Positions 1 to 10,815 of a stretch of 36,841 nt of DNA are shown here, piece by piece. The stretch's first letter is position 1. The number at the start of each line of letters is the position of its first letter. The stretch lies in the NCBI GenBank assembly GCA_001598975.1, contig BBXU01000708.1, positions 1-36,841 of the forward strand, in the 5' to 3' direction. The notes below the pieces were generated by a model. It searched no databases. It worked only from the letters and a program-made list of their open reading frames with translations, and was not told the origin of the DNA. This DNA is from Parachlorella kessleri. Its lineage: Eukaryota > Chlorophyta > Trebouxiophyceae > Chlorellales > Chlorellaceae. Both the position numbers and the translations under genes were made by a program.

Positions 1-17
1 GTGTCTTTTTTTGGCAG

Positions 18-2867
18 AACTTTGACTACATGGAGCACCGGATGGCCCGCAGCATGGAGAGCGCGAAGTTTGGGCGGGAGTTCTGGCGCAAGTCGGGGCA
101 GTGGTTCATGCTCAGCCGCAGGTACGGCCGGAGGTGGCCCTTCCACCATGCCGGGTGCAATAAGTGTTGGCGGGTCGTTTGAGCCCTACTGCGTGCTATT
201 CATGCTCACAGCTGCTGGTGGGGCTTGGGAAGCCACTTCTGACTCCTGGGGCGCGAACACTGCACCATTTTGAACAATGGGGGTAGGCGACAGTCTCTTC
301 AGCCTTAGGTCCAGGTGCGGCTGGAAAGTGAGGTTCACAATGGGCTGGCTGGGCTGGGCGCACCTAGCGCCTGCCCCTCTGGGACATTTAACCGGTATTG
401 TATCAAATCCTGCAAGCCCAGTCCAGCCTTCTGGGCTCGAGTCTCCTGGTCCTTCGCCCCACCCCCACTATCTGCAAGCCCAGCGACAGGCATACGCGCT
501 TTGCCTGCCCCCACTTTCCTCTCCAGGCACGCGGAGCTGGCCCTTGCCGACCGCGAGCTCCACAAAAGCTTCCTCCTGTACTGCAAGGTCGGCAACGACC
601 GCGACACAAACAGGCAAGTCCTACCCAGGCCTGAAGCTGCCAGCCCATCCGCCGTGGTGCGTGCCTGGCAGGTCCGCGCGAGTACCGGCTGCACTGCGAC
701 TTGCGCACAGCACAGCATGGCTGCAGTGTGGCGGCGACGCAGGGCTGTACTTACCTTGGGCAGTACTGCCGTCGCTGAGACCGCCATTGCCTTACTAATT
801 ACCACCGCATCATGCCAAGCAGGTTCCGCGACTGCGTGCCCAGCGAGCACTTGTACCCATCGCTGCTGGCGGCGCTGGGCGAGGCGGTCAACACGACCTG
901 CGACGGCAGCGGCAGCATGTCTGAGGACTGGTCCCTCGGCCACCCTCGCCCGCGGGAGTACCAGCCGCAGGAAGTCACGCTGGGTGAGAGGAGGGATTCC
1001 GGTTTTGAAGGTTAGGGGTTTAGGGTTGGGGTTTAGGCTTATTGCGCTGGGTGAAAAGCCACTGGTCGGTGTGCTGGCGTTGCTCTGGTGGCACAGGGCT
1101 CCATGCACGGGTGAGAGTCTAGGGGTTGGTCTCAGACCGTGTGCAGGTTGAAATGCCTAGCCAGCTGCAGGAGGTAGAAAGCTGGGGAGGCCAAGAGATT
1201 GGCGAGTTCCCTCTTTGGGCTACCAGCTGTGATATGACTGGGCGGCCATGCTCCCCGGCAGCGGGGATGTGTTGGGTGGGGAGGGGATAGGTGGCGCGGC
1301 GTTCATGCCGCGGACGTTGGGTGCGTGCCGCCGCACATCAGGACAGCGGCACAGCCCCGCGAGGTTGTATCTACAGGGCAGCGAAGCACCAAAGCACAGC
1401 GTAGTATGGAACCTTGCTTTGTCAATTGGTGTGCCGGGCGCGCCAGGGTTGCTGGCCGGGTCAGCCTCGGCCGACCGGGCAAGCGATGCATGACTACACC
1501 CAGTTGTGAGTGTGTGCTTAACACCTGACTCCGGTGCGCCCGCCCGCCGCCTGCAGACCTGTTCCGCCGGATGCGGGGCAGCAAGGAGGGCTGCGGCAGC
1601 AGGCTCTGGCAGCCGGCGCTGGACGCCGCGGCCAAGAGCTACGCGTGGGCGGGGCAGGTCGTGGCAGCGGCCACATCAGACGCCGGCAAGCTGGAGTGCC
1701 GGCGGGAGCTGTACTTGTTGCAGGGTAGGTTGTGGCTGATCGCCATGATGTGGGAATGGAGCTGGCACTGCCTAGAGGACTTGCAGCGGCTGGCCCGGCA
1801 TGCAGCTAAGCGGAGTGTCTGACTGGGACCCTGTTATGCCCTTTACGCGCTGCCTAGACGCGGGTCGCAAATGGCTGTGTTACAGCCTCTCGTCTCCTCC
1901 ACTTTGGAACAACAGCTGACACGCCCCCCGTCCGTGCTAGGTGTCTGCACCTCACCAGCCGGTACCCCGCTCCCAGCAGCTGCATGACAGATCGAAAGCA
2001 GCCGCAAGTGGCCAGGGTGTGCGTCGTGCAGCGCTCCATATGCTGTGGCGGCTGCGTGCAGGCGGCAGCTCTGTGACCGGCGGCGATGGCGAGGGCCTTG
2101 GCAGTGTAGAGGGCGAGGACCCTTACTACTCCCCCTACCGCCTGCCGGAGCAGTGCGACCTGCTGGGCCGCGCTTTCCTGGGGCCCTCAGCGCAGGCAGC
2201 GGCGCGGCTGCTGCAGGACTGCGGCAACGGGCTGCGGGTGCTGCCCTGCTGGGGCCCCGAGGAGGCGGCAGCAGCAGCCACCAACTGGACGGCAGCCGGA
2301 AGCACCCAGCAGCCTGACGGCGGTGCCGCTGCGCCTGGGGCTGGGGCTGACGCTGCTGGGGGCGGGGTGTTGAACGGCCAGGGTTTGGAGGTTCAGGCGA
2401 CCGGCAGAGGGGAGGGAGTTCTGCAGCAGCAGGCCACGGGGGCTGCGGGCGTGGCAAGCTCGGCAGGTGCGCTGCTGAAGCGCGAGCCATTGCTCGGCTC
2501 GGCTATGTCAGCAGGGGGTGGCGCTGGTGCGGGGCGGGGAGGCACCATAGCTGTGGAGGAGGAGGAGCCCAGCAGTGCGGCCACGGCTGGGGATGCGAGA
2601 CCAGCAGCAGGAGCCGCAGCGGCGGCGGCAGCAGCAGCGGCCGAGCCTGCCGACGGGTCAGCAGGGCATGTCAGCTCTCTTAGCGGCGCCCAAAGCCAGC
2701 CATTCCAAGCAGGCAATGCTGCCCTGAGGGCCTCTGCTGCCTTGGCGGCAAGCGGCGACGACGGCATTGAGCAGCCGGAGCGGCGGGCCCGTGGCAGGGA
2801 GGTGGGGCCGGCCGCGGCGCGCCTCTTGGAGCGCATGGGGTGGCGTCAAGAGCCCGGGCAACGGTAG
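18..2867 (+). CDS. Core-2/I-branching (GT14) glycosyltransferase, 5'-truncated by window edge
   Basis: Spliced exons 18-121, 527-613, 823-983, 1557-1724 and about 2032-2867 (stop TAG 2865-2867). The start lies upstream of the window. The first exons read FWRKSGQWFMLSRRHAEL and then RDCVPSEHLYPSLLAALG. These match the plant DUF266/GT14 signature (WRKGSQW...RKHAE followed by CIPDEHY..TLL). The last exon contains YRLPEQCDLLGRAF, at the place of the family's C(F/L)LFARKF motif. Family knowledge: type II Golgi enzymes that transfer sugars in cell-wall glycoprotein or glycan synthesis; acceptor and donor cannot be told from sequence. Exon phases agree through 1724. Intron 613/823 uses a GC donor (AG|GCAAGT). 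The last acceptor is uncertain: 2032 and 2062 both fit phase 1. After about residue 60 of the last exon the protein becomes an Ala/Gly-rich low-complexity tail of roughly 200 residues, unusual for the family. Family assignment is fairly sure; substrate is unknown. Confidence 0.75.
1010..1037 (+). repeat. Short telomere-like (TTTAGGG-type) motif in an intron
   Basis: Three degenerate G-rich repeats (GGTTAGGGG, TTTAGGG, TTGGGG, TTTAGG) stand in a row shortly after the donor of the intron that follows the exon ending at 983. They resemble plant/algal telomere repeats but are too short and imperfect for a chromosome end. Confidence 0.4.
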
Positions 2868-3816
2868 TGGCCTGAAACTTCCCAAACTTGCCACAGGTAC
2901 GCCTCGCAGTATGCTGGGTGTACGGCCTCTGCAACGGTAGTGGCATAAGGCCGGCTGTGCCATTCTTGGCGTTGGGAAGCACATGCAGGGGAGTGCTGTG
3001 GCAGCGCAGTACTTTTGTGACTAGGTTGGTTTGCTGGATGCAAGCAGTGGAAGAGCTAGCAGCAGTCTGGGTGGAAGGTTTGCTGGTGCTTGGGTTGTGG
3101 TTGGGATTTTTCTCTTCATGTTCGTGCAGGCTCCTGCTCCCTGCTCAAACTGCGCGTGTAGCTGTAATTCCCAAGCAGTGGGTAGTCTCGTGCGCTGGTC
3201 GCTATTTGTGCCACTTAGGTTTTTCATAGTGGTTGCCAATTGGGTATAGGTGAATTGGCTCTTGTCTATTTGGGGTTGTTAGTTTGCCAGTGGGCAGGGC
3301 AGGTTAAGGATGTGCTGGTGCGCAGGTTGTGTTTGAGGTAGGTCACAGTTGTTGCGGTTAAGACAAGCAGTGCTGCAGGCTTCTGAACCCCGTATCTGTA
3401 TGATACCAATCCAGATTCATTGGAAATTTATCATCAGCTGGTCGAGTAAATTGAGTAGTTGTTGCGACTTGGGGCCCCTCTGGAGGGTGTCATATTTGTG
3501 TTGTTTCTTCTGAATGTGCAGGCTTTCCTGCTGTCATCTGTCTTAGTAAAGCACCTAGAAAGCCACACAAGAGCATTTGTGTGAACCCCAGAAGCTGGAA
3601 AGGTTGGAAGTTCGAGTGGAAAGGCAGTGTACACGAGAAGCCAGTTTACAACACGTTCTTAGTCATCGCCACGCTGTCATCCCACCTGGCGCAGACCCTG
3701 TTTATCAATCCTCCTGGTCAGTTCGTAGCAATCAACCTCTCAAGGATACCAGTGCAAGTTCGTCGACTGCGTGTTGCAATACATCTCTTCCCTGAGCAGA
3801 TCGTCGATCTCCTGAC
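2868..3816. other. Intergenic: GT14 3'UTR and quinone oxidoreductase 5' region
   Basis: About 950 bases without a convincing coding segment. The left third is probably GT14 3'UTR. The remainder should hold the promoter and 5'UTR of the next gene. It is visibly more AT-rich than the neighbouring exons. A short open frame at 3581-3832 overlaps the downstream ATG in another frame and has no family resemblance. Confidence 0.5.
3163..3167 (+). promoter_or_regulatory. Candidate TGTAA poly(A) signal of the GT14 gene
   Basis: TGTAA lies about 300 nt after the GT14 stop codon. Green algae commonly use this pentamer 10-20 nt ahead of the cleavage site. It is the only exact match seen soon after the stop. 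Confidence 0.5.
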
Positions 3817-6800
3817 ATGGAGCCTAGGATAATAAGGGCCCTCGTGTGCCAGAAACTGGGTAACCCTGGCGAACAAGGAAACCATGCTCCGCTGCGGGTG
3901 GTGGAACAAGCACCGCCAGGTCCAGTGCCACCAAGTGGCGTGAGAGTGAAGGTCGCTGCAGCCAGCCTCAACTTTGCTGACGCCCTGCAAGTTCAGGGCC
4001 AATACCAAGAAAAGAAGAACCCACCTTTTGTTCCTGGTGAGCAGCAGCCGAGGAGCAAGTTGCACTCTTTGATATGCGTGTAAAAGGCGCGAGGGAAAGA
4101 GTTGCTGACTGCGATATCTTTGCTATGTTGGGCAGCATGCTGTACGAAGGAGTCACTTTGCTAGGTCTCTCACTCAGCGAACCCTTGTTAGCTTGCAGGG
4201 AATGAGTGCAGCGGGATAGTGACGGAGGTCGGCCGAGATGTACGGACCGTGAAAGTGGGCGACAAGGTGGGTTGAGTGGGCAACATCATTGCCTGCTTGC
4301 AGGCCGTCTTTTACTGGCCAGGATAGGTTGAAGGAGTGTAGGAGGTAATTGGAACATTCGATATTCCCAGAGGAGTGCCCGGCGCTTGTACTGTACAATG
4401 ATTTGCGCAGCAGGGGGGTGTCACGTGCGCTGCAGCCTCCAGGGCCGCTGCTAGCTGCCCCTCGTCCCTCACTCCCTCAGGACTGGCAGCCGTCGAAGTG
4501 CCCATGGCACGTTCGGTATCTCCCTATTATTCGCAACCCCCGCCCCGCAAGCGACCGAAGTGAGTCACGCAAGGCGTTGCCTGCACCCTGGTCCAACACC
4601 TGAGAGGCACCACTTTTCATACTCATCCCCACCACTTGTTCACCCCCCCGCTGGTGTGCTGCCTGGGCAGGTGTGCGCGGTCACCCAGGGAGGCTCTTTT
4701 GCGGAGGAGGTGGTGGTGAGGGAGCACAGCGTCGTCAAGCTGCCAGACGGCGCGGACCTGACTCAGCTGGAGGCCGCGGCGGGGCTGCCCATCGCGTTTG
4801 GCACTGCCTGGCTGGCGCTGAGGGAGAGGGCGGACCTCCGGCCAGGTATGGACCTCAACGGAGCGGTTGCTCTTTATTGGCCCGTACAGGCTGAAGCTCA
4901 GTGTGGGTGAGAAGGGGGGACTCGTGATTGATTTTGGAGTGGTGAAGGGATGTTTTGGGGTTTCTGACTGCCAGTGCACTGCTAGCTGCTGCCTGGGTGG
5001 AGGTTCAAGACTGACAGCAGTGCTTGTGGAGTAATATGCAGACCAGCGCACCATTAGTGCGCAAATGAATGGGACAGTGCAGGATGGCAGCCCTCGCCAT
5101 TCTGTCAATGAGCCAAGGAAAAAAATTAGGACAGTGCAGGATGGCAGCCCTCGCCATTTTTTCAATGAGCCAAGGATCACAGGACGAGGTGGGTGGGTTG
5201 GTTAGTATTGATCCCAGCATTCAGCATTTGCCTCAGGCCTGGCTGGCAGGCAAATGCCAGCTGAGCACACAGTCCCATGTTGCAGCCTCTCGGTCTCCTG
5301 TGCTTGCAGGGCAGACGTTACTGGTGCTGGGTGCTGCCGGTGGTGTGGGGCTGGCTGCTGTCCAGCTGGGCAAGGTATGTGCACAGCTTGGTGTTGCTGG
5401 CACTTACCAGGCAGCAGCCTGCTGGGATACGCCTGTCAACCAGGTGTCAAGACGTAGTCATGAACAGCATGGACAGCTCCTTGCAGGTGCCAATGCGTTG
5501 TAGGCTTGATGCTACATGAGGAGGTAGGTTATAGGTAGGTTATAAGACCGCCCGTGGCATGTTGGTGTTATAGTGTCGAAGGGTGCTTCTGCAGTTTGGG
5601 TCAGACCCCAACAGGCCCCCACTCTGCAATGCCACCTGGGCGGCTTACCACTCGTTGCCCATGCACTTGACAGGTGATGGGTGCCAGGGTGGTGGCAGTG
5701 GCTCGGGGGGAGGCCAAGATGCAAGCCCTGCGCGCTTTGGGTGCCGACGAGTGCATAGACATGGGGCAGCTCAAGCCGGAGGCGCTGAGAGACCACATTC
5801 GCCAGGCGGCGTCGCAGGGTGAGTCAGTTGAACAATGATCACTGCAATTGAGCCTACAGGGAGGTTTGCTTGGCCTGTGGGATGTCAAGTAAATGGTACA
5901 CATATATTAATAAAACAACACGTAGCTCTGTTTACACTCGCGTGCAAGAGGGCCGGGTGGCAGGCGCAGCTCTGCAAGGCCAGATCATCTGGAATGCGAC
6001 CCACTCTGTGTGGGGTTGGGAGGAGCGGGGGAGCGCAAAGGAACTCGGGAAAGGGAGGCGACTGGCAACCCCTTGTCGACGGCATTGCTGGGGCAAGCAC
6101 GCCTACCTGCTCCCCTCACGTGGAGGCGTGAGAGTGGCGTGCGACCCTAGGGGCTGCCGCCTTGAGGCCGGGGCGCCCACATGTGTGCCGGAGCTGACCG
6201 CTGTCAACTCATCTTGCAGGTGTGGATGTGGTCTTTGACCCCGTGGGCGGGCCCCTCATGGCCGAGGTGCTCAAGTGTGTGCGGTGGGGCGCTCACATAC
6301 TCATCATAGGCTTTGCTGCCGGGATACCCAAGGTCCCCTCTAACATCGCTCTGGTGAGGACAACCACGCGCCGCTGGTGGCGCCAGCAAGGCAGCGGACA
6401 GCCCCTCTGTCACCACACCTGCTGCTACCGAAACTTGTGGTGCCACCGCCGGCGCCTAGCCAGTTCTTCTGCCATGTGTGACGCCCCTGTATCTGGCGTG
6501 GAACAGGTGGCCAGGGTGGCCTGCTGCACTTGGTCATCAGCCGTGCTGGGTAAATTTCCTGGGCGGGGCCCCGCCTTGTTTAAGCACCTCTAGCATCCTC
6601 TGCAGTACCCGCATCTTGATATGAGCGCTGTGAGTCACTGCTCGTGCAGGTGAAGAACCTAACAGTGCACGGTAAGCTGTCCTGGGAAGATCCTGGAGCT
6701 AGGCATTGCTGGATGGTGCTTGCCTCTGCATGCCTTACCGTTACCGACACCAGAAACAGCAGCGCTGCCTGCTGCTTTGACATGGGGGCGCTTGAGAACA

Positions 6801-7605
6801 GGGTTGCCGTGGCTGCTCCAGCGATTTCACGGCTGGAAATTGTGCCTTCTAGTGTCGGTTTAACAAGCAAGGTGGTGGAGACTTAGAGCTGCCAGCTATT
6901 TTTAGTCGAGGAACAACACATGATGATCGTCTTGCAGGAGTTTATTGGGGGAGCTATAGCCAGTACAACCCGCGGGTGTTCAGGAAGAGCTTAGACGAGG
7001 TGGCGCGCCTCTTTGCCAACGGGGATATCACGGTGCACATCAGCTACAGGTGGGTAGCGGCCACTCATCCATGTGTGTGCGCACTGAGACTGTCAGGTGT
7101 GGTGTGTGGGGGACGAACTGTGCAGCAGCTGCTAGAGGTGTGTAGGTGGGCTGCCACGGTCCCACCACCTGCAAAGTGCATGTGGTTGGTGGATGCCCCT
7201 GTGCGCGCGGCACAGGTCGGCGCAGGGCTGGCCCTGCAGGGATCCCCGTCGGCGCGCGGCTGTGTAGGACATCTCCAGCATGCAATATCGCGGCGCCCCG
7301 CCGGTGCCTGACGGCGAGCTGGCAGTACCGCATGCGGGCGATGTACAGCCCCTATCAGGAGTCGAGTGGCGCCAATGCCGGTAACTTCTACACTACAGAA
7401 CTAGAGCAGACAGCACCAGGCCAATGACAAGTGGAGCTCCCTGTCCCTGTGGCCGCTTGTCACCCCCGCTGCTCTCCCATGTTGCAGGTATCCTCTGGAG
7501 CAGGCTGCCGAGGCTTTCAGCATTCTTATGAACCGAGGTGTGGTGGGCAAGCTGCTCTTTGTGACGGGGCCACGGACGGCTGTCATCCGGCGAGGAAAGC
7601 TGTGA
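3817..7605 (+). CDS. NADPH:quinone oxidoreductase, zeta-crystallin/QORL2-like MDR protein
   Basis: Nine exons: 3817-4036, 4199-4266, 4671-4845, 5310-5374, 5674-5818, 6220-6353, 6650-6671, 6938-7049, 7488-7605. They sum to 1059 nt (352 aa) and every phase agrees; this is a normal family length. The N-terminal GroES-like fold carries NFADALQVQGQYQEK and NECSGIVTEVG. The Rossmann fold carries GAAGGVGLAAVQLGK (about residues 162-176, nucleotide binding). Later motifs FDPVGG, GFAAG, VPSN and VYWGSY match the quinone oxidoreductase-like 2 subgroup. Family knowledge: NAD(P)H-dependent one-electron reduction of quinones or reduction of activated alkenes, with no catalytic zinc; no zinc-ligand signature is seen. 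Exon 7 is a 22-nt microexon. The protein ends RRGKL, a weak peroxisomal-signal look-alike. The ATG at 3817 is chosen because the MDR domain begins just after it. No TGTAA was found downstream. Confidence 0.92.
5072..5176 (+). repeat. 57-bp direct tandem repeat in intron 3 of the quinone oxidoreductase
   Basis: Two copies start at 5072 and 5129 with GGACAGTGCAGGATGGCAGC and share the following CCTCGCCATT and CAATGAGCCAAGGA blocks. They differ by a few substitutions. Both lie wholly inside an intron. No transposon termini are visible. Confidence 0.85.
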
Positions 7606-9040
7606 GGGGCGGGTGGGGCACTGGTGTGGGTCCCTCACACCACGCTGCCTCGATGTTCCTTGCACCCCTCCCAATAGCGTGCAGCTTGCCTGTATGGATG
7701 CTGGCAGATGACGCTCCCTTTGGTGGTCGATGACGTGGGTGTTAAAAGGTCTGCACGGATCTCTCTGGGTGCTAGCACTGCTTCTGGCATGTACGGCACA
7801 TGGCGTTTTTAAGAGCTAGGTGGCGTGGGTGTGCAGCTAGGCCCGCACAGTTGGTTGAAAGCGATTGTGGAGTTGCCAGCTGGCCTTGGGGTCAGAGTTG
7901 TGCCTGCACGCCGAGTTGAGGGTTGTTACCGAAACAAACTCCACGAATCCCGTGCATCCGGCGGTCAAGGGTGGCTTCCCAGGGCGCAGGAAATCATGAG
8001 GATGAAGGAAAAGCTGCATGCTAGGCGGCGCCACACTTCCTCGGGTTTGCCAACTTTTCATTTCCGTGACTGAATGGCAGTCTGTCTCCACTAGGTACCT
8101 GAAGAACCAAAATGGGAGTTTTGGAAGTTGTGACGTGGCAATCTGTATGAACGGCGGATGGGCAGTTGGACTCTCAGGGTTGAGTTGTGGTTGTCATTTG
8201 CCTGGTGTATACTGTCAGCTGCATTGCAGCAGTTGCAGGCAAGGCTCGCCTGCCATACCCAAATTCACTTGGGGACACATTTCCCTCGTTGAGCACCGTG
8301 CTCCGGACTCTTCACGTTCCTCTTGCAGCTTACAAAAACTGGCTCACACGCACGCAGCTCTGGAAAGTAAAGAGTCAGCAAATGCAGAGGGAGCGAAGTC
8401 AGAAGGGTCATGGGAGCGTCCGTCAATGAAAACTTGGCTTAAGCAGCATAAAAACATAAAGGTGGTCACAACGCATTGACAAACACCCAAATAACACACA
8501 TGTACACAAGACAATTATGATCAGACAATGCAATGGGTTATAGACACTGCTACAGACGGCCCCGGGGGCTAGTAACCCATCATTCAGAGAGAGCCTCACC
8601 GCATGCCCTGAGAACACGCAGACATGGAACGCAGACACCTGCACCTAGACTGTGCACTGCCACCAGGTCAAGCTAGGTGCATGGTGGGACGAAAAGAAAG
8701 GAATGCAGGCACAGAGCACATCCTGCGAAGCATTCATTTCAGAACGCTGTAGCATGCATTCACACGTAACCAACTCAGGAGGTAGTCACGCCCAAGTGTC
8801 TGCTCACTGACCACTTGCTCTCCAAAGCCAGCAGAGCAAATGCGGCGCACATCCAGCCACTTGGCTGGCCATCACAAACACTGCCGGCGGCCGCATGATG
8901 GTCCCGTCCACTCCTTGTGGTCCACGACACTGTACCAATACCCTGTGGCGTGCAATGCCAAGGAACGGCAGCAGCGACTTGCGACCAGCCCTCCGCTTCC
9001 CAGGGAGACACGGCCTAAAGGAGTTTCCCAGCCGTAACCG
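7606..9040. other. Intergenic between convergent genes
   Basis: About 1.4 kb separates the stop of the quinone oxidoreductase (+) from the stop of the unknown minus-strand gene. It should hold both 3'UTRs. Open frames here (for example 8018-8479, +) are low in coding character and match nothing recognisable. I see no RNA gene, and no exact TGTAA on either strand. Confidence 0.4.
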
Positions 9041-10498
9041 CTAACGGATATATACACGCACTGCACGCCGCACCGCCGTGTCCCAGTCAGCAGGTCTACC
9101 TGCCACCGCCGCAGTGTGCTGCCCTCGCCCCTGCCCTGGGAACTCATGTGTCTGCTGGTCCGCCGTGACAAATACCACGTGCGCGCTGGCCTCGTTGCAC
9201 CGCACGCCGTCCTGCTCGAAGGCTTTGCTAACCGCAGCTGCCAAGCTGGCCCGGTCTCGCAGCGCCCCTGCCGGCAACAGCGTGCCCCACCGAATCCCAG
9301 CAAAGAAACACTTGACATGCTTGGCGCCGCCGCCGCCGCTGCTCAAGCCGCTGCCAGAGTGACATGAGGCAGCCGCCGCCTTGGCTGCCTTGCTGCGAGC
9401 AACTGCCGCCATGGCAGTCGCTTGTTGCTGCTGATGAATGCTGCGATGCGATCCTGCCCCCACCTCGCCTGAGAGCTTGCGCTCTATGCTGTGGTGGTCG
9501 GCATGGTTGCCGCCTCGCTGCAGCTGCCCTGGCCGGCTTGCTTGCTGGCCTGAGGACGGGTCTGACAGGTCGCTCCCTACATTGTTGGAAGCCAGCAGGC
9601 CGTCACCAAACAGAAGAACACACATCAGTGCTGCAAGGCGGTGCACGTCTAGTTCCCGACCTCCCCAGTTCTGCCTTAGGTCAGCAGCACCTGATCTTGA
9701 ATACAATTTACAATACCCACACTGTACACCTCTTTAACATGCAGCGCAGACAAAGTGCCATAGTAAAAAGCCATATTCGGCTGCGCAGAGTAACGCCACT
9801 CAGGGCCTTGGTCTTCTCTTCCCGACTGCCACTTGCAAGTACGGACCTGTCTGCCAACTACTGCCCCGCCTTCACACCTGTCTGCTCGAACCAGGCTTAC
9901 AGCCCCCTTTCCTACTTGATCACGCCTACTTGGCCAGTCAGGTACTGCCTAGCCAGCATCCCACGTACAAACCTCTACCCCTTCCCAGCTGATCACTTCC
10001 TAACAGTGTGTGCCAGGCTGTCGCAAAGGACTGCACTTGAGAGCTCGAACTCGGTGTGCCGACGCCACGAGTAGGAACCTTGCCAGCCCCACAACTTGTA
10101 ATTGCTGCCCGCCTGCTTTCCTGCTTCCCAGGAGGCCCAAACTCACCATCAGAGCTAGTGTCGCCGAGAGACTTGAGCTGCTTTAGCCTGTGAGGGTCCT
10201 TGCTCTCCTCTTCCCCTCGCCCGGACCCAGCAGAGCGTCGCTTGCTGCCACTGCCTCCTGACGATGTGGTGCTAGGTTTCTCGTCAGGGTGCCTCCTTTT
10301 CTTAAGGTTGAGCAGTGCGCTCTCGTAGCTGCTCCTGGAGGGCTGACGCGACCTCCTTGTCAGCCCATTCAACTCCCTATGCAGAGACAAAGCCAGCTGG
10401 AGGGACAGGTCTTCGTCGGGGCCCATTCTAGCAGTAGACGCAAAGTAGGAAAGACATTCAGGGGATGACAACGGCAAAACACTCTTGCAAGGTCTCAT
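9041..10498 (-). CDS. Unknown protein, probably two exons, basic N-terminus and compact C-terminal domain
   Basis: Proposed exon 1 is 10498-10147, ending at a strong donor GTGAGT in phase 1. Exon 2 ends at stop 9043-9041 and starts at 9690 or 9630; both acceptors restore phase, giving about 333 or 313 aa. The start may instead be the ATG at 10426 (MGPDEDLSLQLAL). Near the N-terminus lies DEDLSLQLALSLHRELNGL followed by arginine-rich sequence, then a basic stretch with SKRRSAGSG. This suggests, but does not prove, a nuclear protein. After a Gln/Ala/Ser/Gly-rich linker, the last 95 residues (KCFFAGIRWGTLLPAG to WDTAVRRAVRVYIR) look like a folded alpha/beta domain. Spacing loosely recalls PB1-type domains of AUX/IAA proteins (leading Lys, terminal W...VR.(I/V).I), but conserved acidic residues are not clear. 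Alternative: two genes, with a TGTAA (minus) at 9712-9708 ending the first one. Function not recognised. Confidence 0.5.
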
Positions 10499-10815
10499 TG
10501 CAAGCTTGCCGCCGGAAGCCCGCCAACTTTCCTTGCAAACCCATCCAAGTAAAATAAACGCACGGAGAAATACTGTGCATTACTTTTGTGGGCCAGGGTA
10601 GGCTTTGCCCCCTCGTGGTGCAGTGCTACATGTGAATGCATGGTTGTGAGTTTGCTTGCTAGCCCGTCCTAACGCCTTGAGAGTCTCAAAGGTGTTGTTG
10701 GAACGCTTAGGGGACGTCAGAGCACGTGCACCAGCGAGCCAGTCTGTGTAACCCAAAGCTGGTGGCCTTGGCCTGCGCCTGCCGTAACTCGGCCTTGTGA
10801 GGGGCACGTGCAACC
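10499..10815. promoter_or_regulatory. Divergent promoter region between unknown gene (-) and IPI1-like gene (+)
   Basis: Only about 317 bases separate the two start codons, so both promoters and 5'UTRs must overlap here. If the ATG at 10426 is the real minus-strand start, the gap is about 390 bases. No TATA box is obvious. Position is the main evidence. Confidence 0.45.

Noticed and set aside
335..1108. 257-codon open frame on the minus strand across the GT14 exons
   Set aside because: Antisense shadow of GC-rich exons that read as conserved GT14 motifs on the plus strand.
8018..8479. 153-codon open frame on the plus strand after the quinone oxidoreductase
   Set aside because: No family resemblance, irregular composition, and it lies where the 3'UTR and intergenic DNA are expected.
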